Assembly (NCBI GenBank): GCA_030549775.1
Contig: CM060181.1
Location: forward strand, 55,165,201-55,229,200
Direction: 5' to 3'
Length of the DNA stretch: 64,000 bases
From: Tamarix chinensis
Taxonomy: Eukaryota > Streptophyta > Magnoliopsida > Caryophyllales > Tamaricaceae
The notes under the pieces were generated by a model that had not been told where the DNA came from, ran no database searches, and saw only the letters and a program-made list of their open reading frames with translations. This document shows, piece by piece, positions 50,197-63,028 of the stretch. The position numbers were made by a program, and so were the translations under genes. Within the stretch, counting starts at the first letter, position 1; each line of letters begins with the position of its first letter.

Positions 50197-53100
50197 TTTT
50201 GACCTGATAGGTTAAACAATGCCATTGCCTTTGTTTCAATAATAATAAATGGGTTTTAAGGACTAATGCGTTTACTTAAGTATGCATGAACTATAATTGA
50301 CAAATAAAGAGACCAAATTACTCTTTCTAAAATCATCTCTCAAGTGCAAAGTTAAAAGAGTAATCAAGTTTCAAAGAAAAAGAGAAGATTATGTGAAGAT
50401 AACCAATACTTGAGGTTTAAGGATCAAATTTCTAAGTGTTAGGCTTTCTTGTAAAAAATTAACTTGAACAATTTCATATTTAAATCAAAATTTTTTAAAA
50501 TTCTTTTAAAAAACACGTAACTTGAATTCACGTTGTATGAATTCATGTTTGATCTTAATTTCTAAATCTTTCCAAATTATTTTACAACTTTGTTGGTTTG
50601 AGTCAAAACCAGTCGACATATAACACCCCCATTTTTACTCCTAAAAATTTTTGTTTAAAAATAATATAATGTAGAAGTAAACTTATGAAATAGGGAGTAC
50701 CACCACCCCACTTACCAAATAGAAAATGTTTTTCATTTATCTCTTGATAGGTGGAAGGCAAAAAACCCGTTTGGTAAATATTAAAATAGAAACTAAATTA
50801 AATATTATCGTTGATAAAGTAAGTGGAAAACCTATAAAACCATCATTGATAAATCAACAAAAATCTTGTGTTCCAAAATATATATCAAAAAACAGAAACA
50901 TAAATATCCATTTACAACACCAAATGGAAATTTTAAATACTACTTAAATTCCAAAATATTTCAAAATAATTACAAGATTCCTTAAGGTATAAAATTTCGG
51001 GTAGCTCTAACTCTCAATCCAAGTCCAAATCACATTGAATTAAACCAGAGTACCTAAATACAAATATCTAAACAAGCGTAGTATTAGTATGATGATGTAT
51101 TGAGTAAACAACCCAAATCATAGCAATAGAATAGATAATGAAATTTATGAATTGTAGACATCCTAACTTTTAAGTATTGATATCTCCTATAGGGCTTGCA
51201 ATTCACATATAGAGTAAAGGGACCTCACTATAACACTAGCGGCACATCACATACCAAATCACAGGAAAGGCGTCCACCATATGACCCTACCTTAGAGGCC
51301 ATCCCAAGTCTACTTAAGGTGGAACATATATAACCAAAGGCTATGATCACTAATGCAGCCTATAGCATAATTTCCATAGGTGGACTAAAACCACCACCTA
51401 TGACCACTAATGTAACCTATAGCACATATCTCATAATTCATTCATTTCACCTATCACTTGAATTATTCAAACTATATATCCATAATCATATATTTCACCA
51501 TATATATATATATATATATATCACAATCATAAACGTTCTTAGTAACCATCACATATGATTACCTATAAAAGCTAATACATTCAAAATTAATCAAAATAAA
51601 AGTTAGGGCTTAAGATAATTATACACAAATTGCTACAAAATTGATGGGGATAAGGGCTATTGGAGATTTGCTGGTGGTTGGGTGAAATGGAGGTGGCAAG
51701 ATGGTTGTGTACTGAGCTACATTATAACTACTTATTTTTTAGCCATTGATGCACTCCTGCTAGCATTGACGACAAGCAAAGGGAGCTACATGGTATCGTG
51801 GTGGGTGGTGGTGTTGCTGTGGTGAGGTGGTGTGGTGCATGACGTAGGAGAAAGGGAGGGGAGTAGGAGACTTGGGTGTCAAGGTTCCAGAACAGGGAAA
51901 GGAAATGGAAGGAAAATGATATAAGAAAGAAAGAAGGAGTGGAGAAGAGAAGAGGGGGCTTACCGACAGTTTTTTTTTTATAAAAAAAATATATAAATAA
52001 CCTAGATAAAATAAACAGCTAAAATATACATTAAAAGATATTTTAATTAGGATAAAATTTAATAGAAATAAACCTAAATAATCTATAAATATATTTTTGG
52101 AGTAAAAAAACAAGACTTACTTGATTAATTTTTGTGTATAAAATAAATAAAACACTTATTAAAATATAAATAAAATTTCAAAATGATATTGAGAATGTAA
52201 CAAAGAAACAATATTATAGAACTTTGAAGGATTCTATTAATTTAAAACATTTCCTAAAATCCATAAACCAAAATGAGTCAAATAGAAGAAAATTATTTTT
52301 AGAAATAGGATCATAAATTAATTATGGAAGGTAAAATTTTGTAAATATCTTATCAACCTCATAAAAGGATAAATTAAACGACAAAAATATTTTATACAGA
52401 TAAAATTATTAAAATAATTTACTATTTAAATAAATTATATAATTTAAATTTATGTATTTTTGATAACAACATAAAATTGTAATTTTACAATGAGGCTATA
52501 CTAAAAATTGAATTAAAAATATTAAAAATTAGAACACACAACATAAATGAAAATATATTTTGAATAGAAATTGAATTGCGTGAATTTAATAAAATTATAA
52601 CCGTGAATGAATTTATCTAGAATAGTCCGTAATGACTAACAATTAAATAAGTTTTAACACAAATTTGAAACCGTTAATAAATTTATAAAATAAATAAAAC
52701 CTTAACAAAATTTATGAAAAACATGAGTTAAATTACATTACCTAATTAAAATAAAATTAAATGTTATAACTTATAAATTAATAATAATATTTATAAAAAT
52801 TTGGTTAATTAGACACAAGGTGTTATAAATGTCAAGATCAATAAACTAGTTTTGTTTAGGCAAAGAGTAGTAAACGAGTTAAACTCAAATAGATTGACTG
52901 GTATAATAAACTAATTGACATGTTTGGAAATCGATCAACTAGTTTGACCAACTAATCTATGGGTTGAGCCCTTGTAGAAACCCACTTATCTCTATTTAAA
53001 CCATTTAACTATTTTAGAAATTGATCAACGGTTTTGACCAATCAATCTATGATTTTCGCTCTTTTAGGAACTTATTTGTTTCTATTTAAACTCATCGATT

Positions 53101-54114
53101 CATTTTGACACACTAATCAACAATTTGAACCAACCGATCCATGTGTTTTGCTCATGTAGAAACCATTTCTCCCTGTTTAAACTCATCAACTAGTTTCACC
53201 ATACCTAGCCACTAGTTTGGAAGGAATTGATTAGTTTGAGTAAACATTTTGATTTGATTAAAGGACACATCAATTAGTTAACTAAAGCATGGTACTATTA
53301 ATATATGTTCATATGACCAACTAAGTACATCATGAAATCAATTGGTTAGTCTCAATAAACAGATTAACTGGTTTTTGTTATGGTAACTTTATCATCTAAG
53401 GTTTGAATATATTCAATTGACTAGTTTAAAACACTAATCGGCTAGATGTACAATTGATTGAATGATTTAAGCAAATCAATCCACTGGTGAACATTAAAAT
53501 TTCATTTTCAGCCCATTGAGAAATACAACTTTTTGGCCATTTTATATCCAACGGCTACTCGATGCCGATGAGCTATATAAAGAAGCTCCCTCAACATTTC
53601 TTAAACAACTTTTCAACTGAGTTTTAATATGCAATTATTCATCTACTCTCACAAATTTCATTGAAAAGTGTTGTTGCTCACTTCTCTTAGCTAGAGTTTC
53701 TCTACAATTGTAATATCTTTTATTAAATCTAGCTAGATTACATCTCATCTAAAATTCTGTACTTTCATATCTTATTTTTAGTGAGAATAAACTATAATCA
53801 CAACCACCTTATAATATTCATTAGAAAGGGGTGAGTGAGTATTTGCTTATCATTCTTGAGAGATTCTTGTTAAGAGTCTAAAGAAAATAAATAGGTAAAA
53901 TTGTAAATCATCAATAAAAGGGTCATTGAGATTTTAAGGTTCATACATTGAGAGAATTTTTATCATCAATAAAAACACATTATTTATTTAAAATCCAAAA
54001 TGGAAAACATTGTAGAGAGTAGTTTGCTCTTGAATCACTCTACACTATGTGTAAAAGATTTATTTGTAATTTCCATTCCATTAAACCCTATTCACCTCCT
54101 ATAGGGTTCTTCCA
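50197..54114 (+). mobile_element. Sirevirus-like LTR, interrupted by a solo LTR
   Basis: It begins after the polypurine tract; the early sequence (TTAAGTATGCATGAAC) is typical of Sirevirus LTRs. After the 50619-52827 insertion comes a palindrome cluster (52840-53480), a TATA-like box (CTATATAAAGAAG near 53571) and a 3' part matching 30345-30745. It ends CA at about 54114. Net length about 1.7 kb. Confidence 0.6.
50619..52827 (+). mobile_element. Candidate solo LTR inside the Sirevirus-like LTR
   Basis: It starts TATAACACCCCC (decayed TGTAAC) and ends AAGGTGTTATA (decayed TTACA). Both flanks look like Sirevirus LTR sequence (AAAACCAGTCGAC on the left; AATAAACTAGTTTTG on the right), which supports an insertion. 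No convincing target duplication was found (left CGACA, right AATGT). Contains a 57-bp local duplication (CTATGATCACTAATG at 51341 and CTATGACCACTAATG at 51398). Confidence 0.5.
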
Positions 54115-55608
54115 AATTTTTTTTTTATATATGTAGTGATTGTGATACAAGAATATCTCATGATCCTCTTAATAATGAGGAATTATAATTTCCAACAATG
54201 GAACCAATCATTTTAGATATGTTTGAAAATATTTCCAACTAAAATGCATTATGATGTTCTTGCGAGTATGCTATATATTTGCAAGGAGAAGACATTTAAG
54301 ATGTGAATAAATATAATACATTTCCATGTACAAAACATTTAAATGTACGAAGCTATATATTTCATACATGGAGAATAAGGTAGCAAGCTTATGCAATATG
54401 ACATTAATGTAAAACTTGCTGTAAATCCTTGGATGCTATCACATGTAAATTAGAGTTTCATAATTTGTTATCTTATATATTTATGTTAGTCAATGTAATT
54501 TTTATAATTTTGTAATTAGTTTCATATAAATAATGGAAAATTTTACGTTGATTTTTAGTTTTTAATCTACTAGTTAAAGGTTAGGTATATACTTCTAGTA
54601 TGCATAGTTGGAATTAGTTAAAACTAGTTGATTCCAACTTTTATTTTGTTGTTCCAATGTTAATAATTGTTGGTGCATCACTCTTTGGTATTGGTTAGCT
54701 AATGATTTGTTGTAACAACGTAGTTATGATTCATATAAATATATCATAAACAGCCATGTACATGATATATACCATTTGGTTAATAAGAATTCAAGATATT
54801 TGGCTTCTTGTCTCTCCTTTTCAAGATTTATGTTCTTGTTAGGAAATTTCTAGAAGTAACTCCTAATTGGATCCCATTTGAATGATTCCTTGGAAGGATA
54901 TTCAAAATTTTCATTCTCATTCAATTTTAATTGATTATTGGTTGAGGATTCAATCGATCATCTTTTTTTATCCAACCACCAAACCAAATTTCTTTAATTA
55001 ATCCTCCAAACCTTGTTGAAGATCATCAAGCTCTTCCAAATACATAGCTTTTTTGACTTGATCCCCATCATCTTATTTGGTATGCATGAGGGGATTATGA
55101 TGGATAATAATGAGTCCTCATTGTGCTCTTTATTTTTCAAGTATCATTAATTAGTTTTCATGTATTCATTCTTTCATCTTTAATTTTTAGTTTAATAATA
55201 TTTTAATGCTAATTGAAATTAGAAATACCATATATGCAGCTTTATTTCACTAAACCATGATAGTTTTTGAAGCATTGAATCTACATTATGTTTTATTAAT
55301 ATAATTATAAATCAATGATTTGTTTTGCATGTTACACAAGAATGAAAGGAGGAATGCTTGTGAATTTGATGAGAACAGATATGAAGACATTTGAGATGCT
55401 AGTTAGTATATGCTATAAACAAATTATTAAGATTTTTACTTGTGGACATACTCTATAAAATTTTTACATGTATAAATATTGATATAGTCATATACATACA
55501 AACCTATTAGAGATTTACAAAACTTTTAAGACTCAAAAATTTGATCCATCATCCAAAAAAAATAAATCCAGCATTTAAGTTATCTTATTTGGTTTTTGTC
55601 AAAATAAT
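54115..55608. other. Unassigned AT-rich DNA
   Basis: No gene, primer-binding site or element ends were recognised. It separates the Sirevirus-like LTR from the nested solo LTR pair. Confidence 0.45.
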
Positions 55609-56709
55609 TGTAATACCCCAAAGTTTATTACTAAAACTTTTATTTTTTTAGAAGCATTAATAATGAAATAATGGGTGTTATATCATATCTAGCATAGAAA
55701 ATGTACTCCTTATATCCAATGCATGTCGGGTGTATGAAAAAAAATTCAACTCGTATCTATAGATCAATTCTGGGAATCATTTGATTCCACCATGATACTA
55801 GGTTACAAAATAGTGAGGAGAGAATAAATACAAAGGAAAACAAATGATTAATAAGTCAAGAGAAAGAGATATATATAAACCATAAATGTAATACTTCTAA
55901 ATTTTTTACTGGAAAAATTCCTTTTGAAGATAATGCCAAAGTGTAATAAAATAAAAATGGGAAATGTTACCATCATATCAACTATGGGAAAGGAGTAATC
56001 ATCACCTAACATATGCTTGTTGCAAGGACAACTGAAATAATGAACAATTGATGCAAGGGTTAACAATGTAACAATAATAATACCAAGGAAGATAATGATA
56101 TAGAAGAGAGAGAGAGAGATTTACAAAATCCAAATACATGAATCAAAGCTAAGAGTTTAAATAGTTAGAAATAAGTGAAAATACCCCAACATTGTGGGCA
56201 AAACAATCTATGTTGGTTGGCCTAACTCTTAACTAAAGTAGAAGCTAACTCTCATTCCTTAAACAATGGCCATCTACTTACCAAATTCATCTTCTTCAGC
56301 ATACTCTTTCTAAGAATTATAACCTTGAAAATTATCCTCTACTCACTATAATAGAAACAAGATCATTATAGTGACCACACAAATGTAACATCAATACCAT
56401 GAAGTATTGGTAAAATAAACTACCTAGAATATGGTAAGGGATAATATTGGACAACAAGGCCACACAATAGCATGGTGTAAAACATACTTTATAACTTCTA
56501 AGATCATGATTATAACATAATAAAGCATGCTCATGCAGGAATCATGGAAGAGATAACAATACAAATTATTCATTAAATTCATAAAAAAGAAAACATATTA
56601 TTATTCTTCCATTTAGTAACTGCAAACTTTCTAATTTTTAAGATGTTTGAATCAACCACACCTATTTGTCTGCAATGAATAAAAGTCATGGAAACATATT
56701 ACACACAAT

Positions 56710-56960
56710 GATACCACACCCACCACACATGGTTAGAATACATCAAGGGGATTTTCTTCGAAGATACCATAACTACCACACCTTGAGTGCATTTGTCATG
56801 AGGGCTAACATAAAATTTAGGATTCTACACCCATCACACATGGTTAAAATACATAGAGCGGCCTTTTACCAAGGTACCTCACCCACTAAACCATGAATGT
56901 ATCTACCACAAGGGCTAATACAAAGTTTATGATGTCACACCCATCTAAGTAATGGACATA
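56710..56960 (+). repeat. Tandem repeat, about 111-bp unit, 2-3 copies
   Basis: CACACATGGTTAGAATACAT near 56724 recurs as CACACATGGTTAAAATACAT about 111 nt on, and CACCCATC-type words step by about 110 nt again. It occupies the same part of the LTR as the 131-bp array of the 35825 copy. Confidence 0.7.
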
Positions 56961-58159
56961 CAAAGTGTTAAAGAGATTATAGAAGGATACCTCACCCACC
57001 TTACCCGGAAATTGATACCATACCTATCGGCCAAAATGTTAATCCTATACCTTATAAATATGCACATAATCCCGACCAACCACAACCTAGTAGAGAGAAA
57101 ATAGGTATTGAATGAAAAGAGAAAAACACCACTCACTAATTCTTGATTAGCTACCCCCTAAGTTAGAGAAAAATGCTTGAATGAAATCTCAATTTCATTA
57201 TTAATAATGGTTAAGTGATATCACAAATCACTTCTTGGTTCCATTAATAACCAATTGGGTGTTTAGAGGTAACACCAAGCTTAACCAACAAGGCTTCCAA
57301 ATCATGCCATATTATTCTTCCTTACTTCCAGTTATACATGACGAATATCATGATTTAATGTCACAAACTAATGGAAAATTTAAAATAGAAGCCTCAAACA
57401 AAGATCAACAAATAATAAATAAAATAGCCAAATGAAGCAAAACCAATCAATCAGTCTTGAGGACTAGTGTGATACCCCCAAATTAAGAGGAGTATTATAA
57501 GGATTGATATGGCTATATCATAGTTAAATATACTTGTTGTAAAGCAATTTTTAGTATTGGTGATCCTCTTAGGAGGGTTTAGAAATTTTCTGAAAATATC
57601 TCAAGAAGCGCATAAGTGAGGATAAGAGAGCACTAAAATGACTTATGTTGATCTATGGGGCCATCGAATTAATCTAAAAGTATTTCGAGGCAGCCCATGC
57701 GTGGTCGTATCAACTGAGTGTTACAAATGACATCAAGGTAAAATCACAACCACAAGCTAAACTTGAATGAGTTGGTCAGCCGCCTAGCAGGACAATTCTT
57801 AGGATAAAATGCATTGAGATAGTTAGTGTTCAAGGCACAATGAGAATGTTGCATTCTTGAATGGGGTCAATGTGATACCCCTAAATTTAGAGGAGTGATA
57901 TAATGATTGATATGGCTATTTATAAAAGCATAGTATACCATCCTAAAAATTTCATAGTTAAGTGTGTTTGTCGTGGGACAATTTTTAGGATGGGTGACTC
58001 CCATGGAAAATTTCATAAATTTTATAAAAAAATCTTGAAAAGTTTGAGTGAGGACAAAATATTCTGAAAGGACTTGTATTGATTTATGGAGCCATTTGAT
58101 GAATCCGAAAGCATTCCGAGGTAGCCCCCATGTGGTCATATTGACTTAGGGTGGTACGA

Positions 58160-58470
58160 CTAGTTGATTGATCTGTGCATACCAAACCCATGAGAAATTG
58201 AATAAGTAGGAAAACCAATCAACTAGTTGGTCCCACAAATCAAATATTCATAAACACCAATTGATGGGTTTAAGCCAAAAGCAAACAACTTCAGACAAGA
58301 AAATAACTAGCCGATGGGTTTTTAAGACTAATTAACTATTCACAAAACTAATCAATGGGCTTCTCAAATCAATCGACTATTTACATGAGCTAGTCAATGT
58401 GTTCATCAAATAAATTGATTGCCATTGCAAACTAGTCGATGGATTCAACTAACCATTTAATTGATCTGGG
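58160..58470. repeat. Palindrome-word cluster, partner of 37790-38130
   Basis: Contains GACTAGTTGATTGATC, AATCAACTAGTTGG, CCAATTGATGGGTTTAAG, AACTAGCCGATGGGTTT and AAATCAATCGACTA. Order and spacing match the 37.8-38.1 kb cluster, so the two are homologous LTR segments. Confidence 0.75.
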
Positions 58471-58857
58471 AAAATTAGTGCCTAGACACAGGTATATCAT
58501 ACTTAACAAAAACTGCATGCATTCCAAAAATAATTATATCATGCTCCTATGCAGTAAAACACATAAAGATACATACTCCATAACTAAAATTTACATTGAT
58601 ATATGGTAGAAAATTTTATACACGCTATCCTCATGCTAATTCACCAATGTTATGCTAAATATCAAATACTCAAAAACATGTACCTAACTCTGAAGGTATA
58701 AAAATTCCACATGATCGAATTGAAAGACCAAAAAATAACACATATACACCATAGAATACACTAAGAACATGAACCCACACTAGATAACATAAATCCTTAG
58801 TATTATTAAAGATAAGAATGTCTTATCACCAAGGAAAATATTTTAGCATAAGAATAT

Positions 58858-61800
58858 TATAACACCTCATAATTTACTACTAATTTTTTTATATTTAATG
58901 TATTAGAAGCATAATAAACAAATAATGTGTGTTACCACCATACTTAACATAAGTCTAGTTTAATATACCAGCCTTACATCAAATATATGAAAAAAATAGT
59001 TAATACTTAAAATATGATAACATAGAGAATGAGATAGGTTCATAAGTTTGGATTTTAACTCCATCTTCAATAGCCAACATACATTGGAACTAAGAGTCCC
59101 ATAAGGTATTCAAACCAAAAATAAAACTGGATAACATGGCTCTATGTCCAAACCCAATACAAAAGAATCACTGCTCCATAATCAATACATCGTAGCCAAT
59201 AAAGTCATTAAGAAGGTCCTCTGTGACCTGCATAACAGTATTTGGGTTGTCTGCTTATGGAAATAAACAACACCCATAAAAAAAATAATCAATATGCTAC
59301 ATATTGAGTAAGGTAACAATACAACCATAGTAAGGTTATATAAAATACATAATTTTGCATAAAAGAATACATATATGTTAACATATTATGATGTAAGGTA
59401 ATAACTGATTTTCAACACTCTTTATTAGATATACTCATAATCCATATTTGTTTTTTTATGTTGAGTTTAGGGGGCCCTACTATTCTTAATCTAGTAAAAC
59501 AAACTAAAGCATCTCTTAGGATAGATTACACTTAAGCCCCTACTATTGTTCGGTGGAATGGACACATCATATACTAAGGTAACATGCTCTTAACCACTAT
59601 TTTTAAACATGTAGAATGGTCTAAAATACCTCTTAGGGTAGAACATACTTGAGCTACTATTATCGTATGTCAAAATGGATACAACATGTTAGCCTGATTC
59701 ACATAATCTTTCACTTTAATTGATTACATTAGTTATTTATCTGAAGATCATATTCTTATTCACATTGAGTTCATGGATCCCACTATTCTTAATTTGGTGA
59801 AATGGGCTAAAGCACCTCTTAGGAAAAAAATCACCTCAGCCACTATTATTGTCTGGTTTAGTGGACACACAACACCTTAACCCTAGTTTACATGATCTTT
59901 TACTTTAAGTGCTTAGTATCTTATTCATGGTTGTATATCTCAAGATCATTACGCATAAACACATGTAGATACAAAAGGAACATAATACATCTTAGCATAA
60001 TCAATCAAATAACATAAAACACATCCACATGAATACCGATACATCCCCCAAAGAAAAAGATCATATTTCCCTTAAGAAGTCATAATTTCACAAGTTAAGC
60101 ATAATATCTTTCCTAGTACTTATTTTATCACCAAATTCAAAACCAATCATTAAAATATTATTATTGAAAATATTTAAAAAATAAAGGTCTAAATCCAACA
60201 TCTTACTCATGCGATAATAGCCTACTTTTAGGATTAATACTTATAAATCCCTACAAAACCCTAATTTCACAAATTAAGCATAACTTTTTCCATAAGATAC
60301 ATATACACACCAAATTCCATAAAAATTCCTAAAATTCCTATACTAACAACATATCCATAATTCAAGGTACAAATCTAACATGTAAAACATTTGAGAATGA
60401 TCTAGCTTATAGAGTTACTACTCTAAACTTAAGCTATTTTCTTATTTTCTTATTTTATTAGGCTTAAGCCTTTCATAATCACTCTAAATATTCCACATTA
60501 TATATTTAGTATATTTTGAACCAATAACATGTTAAAATACTAAGAATTATGTCTAACCTATATTGACCAAATTGCCAATAATATAGCCAAAAGACCCATT
60601 TTTACAAAAAGAAAAAAAACCTTATAAGCCCTAATATGAGTGGTTTCCAACTTTCATCCTATATATCATCATGAAACTACTTAACCAAATTTATCAACCA
60701 TTTCCCATACCTATTCAAAACCATAATGAAAAATATCATTGGTCAGCCTAAAAATCTAAGGGTTACAAATGAGATTTATTACAACAACACCATATAAACT
60801 CATACTAGTTACATATTGTCAATTTCCATGGATTATGTGCCACATCATCGTATCATAAAATTATAAAAATAAAAATATTGCATATGATATATCATAAAAA
60901 ATATGCATTACGCACAAAAACCCTAGTTGTAATATGCGTCCTTAACAAAAGCGCATCCGGACTCTAAACACGTATAACCTAAGACTCCTTCTCTAAAACC
61001 ATTGGAAAACAACCTAATATTCAATAATAATACATCATTATAAATTAATAAAATAACTAAGGAAGGTGGAAAAAGTAGCAAAACCAAAACAAATAGAACT
61101 TGGCATAAAGTGGAGCTATGGAGCTCTCTGCCTGAGGAAGTGGCATACCCACTAGAGACATATGTGAGCCTCTCACATTGCTATGGGGATGTAAATTAAG
61201 GCTCTAAATTGAGTAGGGATATGTGGTGTGAAGAGATCATGTTGGTGGGGTGGTGGTAGCATGAAGTTATGGTGGATGGTGCAATGTGAAGTTAATCCAG
61301 TTTTGCAAGAGGTGTAGCGTGAGGTTTGGATTATTTTTGGAGGGTGATTGTGTGATTTTTTTCACATAGATAAGGCTCTGCAATGTGGGTGGATCATGTT
61401 GATGCTACTTTGTAGTGTGTGGAGAGGCAGAGCTGTATAGATTCAAAAGGAAAAATATCAAACAACAACACACAAAACACAAAAAGGTTGAGGGAAGGAA
61501 GATGGAGGTTTTGGGCTTATGTGGGAAGTAAAGAAAGTGAAATAGGATGGGTGAGGGGGTATATTTATAAATTAAGGGGGTAAGGCATGAGAGATGGAAA
61601 GTCGAATGAGTAGAGGTTTGGGGGCATTGGTCTGGGTTTGGTTAAACCAAGGCATGGGGAATGTGGGCAACGAAGATTGTGGTTGTAGGTGAGCAACGCA
61701 GGGATTAGATAAGTAATGTAGGGGTGATATGGGGATGGAAGAGGAAAATAGGAAACTATGAGAGGGATGGGGGTTACATTTCTAGAACGGGAAGAAGGTA

Positions 61801-62024
61801 AGAAGACCTATTGAGATGGGGAGAAGAAGAAAAGAAAAAGGAAAAAGGAAAAGAAAAAAAAGAGGAGAAGGAAAAGTAAAATAATTTTAGGTTAGGATTA
61901 GAGATAGGATTAAATTTTAGATTAGAGAATCATAGCTAAATTAATTTATCAAAAATATAGGGTAAGAGTAAGGTTAAATATTAATTATTCAAGATTAAAA
62001 TTAAATAAAATTTGATGTATTACA
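58858..62024 (+). mobile_element. Nested solo LTR, 3.2 kb, with perfect target duplication
   Basis: It starts TATAACACCTCA (TG decayed to TA) and ends TTTGATGTATTACA. It is flanked by identical AATAT at 58853-58857 and 62025-62029. It sits inside the 55609-63023 copy. The 3' part has the GA-rich block (61800-61880) seen in other family members. No coding domains. Confidence 0.8.
59462..59900 (+). repeat. Degenerate tandem repeat inside the nested LTR
   Basis: TATTCTTAAT recurs in similar context at 59481 and 59784, and CTCTTAGG-type words at 59513, 59630 and 59816, giving steps of 117 and 186 (sum 303). Each is followed by a CTACTATTATTG-type word. At least three eroded copies. Confidence 0.65.
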
Positions 62025-63028
62025 AATATACTTCAAAATTTATGTCCTAACATGAGACTCTTGAATTACTAAGAGAACAAGGAATAAAAAAAAAATCAAA
62101 GCTCTCTGATAAACCCAACTACAAATCAAAATAGAAAAGAAGAATGAAGAAACACACCTCATGCTTTTCTCCATAACATATTTGAAGGAGGAGAAAGCTA
62201 GGATCTTCAATATCTCTCTATACCTTAATCCTTTATTATTTAAAAGAAAAAAAATAAGGGAGTGTTAAGGCTCATATTTAGAGAATAGATAAGGAAAAAA
62301 ACTAATAAATGAGGAAATTCAGGAGGTAAACCTTTTCTTTTCCAATAAAAGGGGAAAAATGAAAATGAGGGAATTCTGAACAATTAGAAAAATAACCAAG
62401 AGAAAGAGCAAAAATATAGTAAATATTGAAGCTTCCTGATGAGATGAATGAGAAGGTGAAGTCTAAAGGAGGTTACGGGTTAACACGTCAAAGGGGAGGA
62501 GAGAGGGATAGTTGATTATAGTTGAGTGTGGTAACCCAAATAGTACAAAGGAAAATGTTGAAGATAAGGGAGGTAGAGTGCAATTAGTTAGTGCTAGAGG
62601 TAGATAAGTTAGGGGAGAAGGTGCAAGATTTCTTACACACAAACATGGCTACCAAAAGAGAGAGAAAAGTGAGGGAGAGAGATAGAGTAGGTGAGAAAAT
62701 ACCTCAAAAGTGATTTTAGAGAATTTTAGATAAAAATTCATAGAATGATTTAAATAATGTAAAAATAACTCTAATGCACCAAACTATACTTATTAACACA
62801 AATATAATATAATTAAAAGATTTCATAAACAATGGAAAGTGAATCAAAGCCAAAATAGAAAAGGATTTGAAATCATAGTATAACCAATAGATTAGTTTGG
62901 AAAGCAGTTGGCTAGTTATCCTAGAAATAAAAAATGAAATCCCTTTTCAAAACTAAAACCAAATTATTTTATATTGATAAATTTTTAAATACATTTTGGA
63001 GGATTTTAGGGTAGGGTATTACAATAAA

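Larger units (their letters stand above)
55609..63023 (+). mobile_element. Outer solo LTR (about 4.2 kb net), host to a nested copy
   Basis: It begins TGTAATACCCCA and ends GGGTAGGGTATTACA. It is flanked by ATAAT (55604-55608) and ATAAA (63024-63028), four of five matching. It is similar to 35825-40257 at the start, in the TAACACCAAGCTTAACC block, in the palindrome cluster and over the last 100 bp. Minus the 58858-62024 insertion its length is close to that copy. No coding domains. Confidence 0.7.

Noticed and set aside
51760..52113. 117-codon minus-strand frame with hydrophobic stretches and a His-rich end
   Set aside because: It is the antisense of a GA-rich LTR block; the low-complexity content explains the apparent membrane-like segments.
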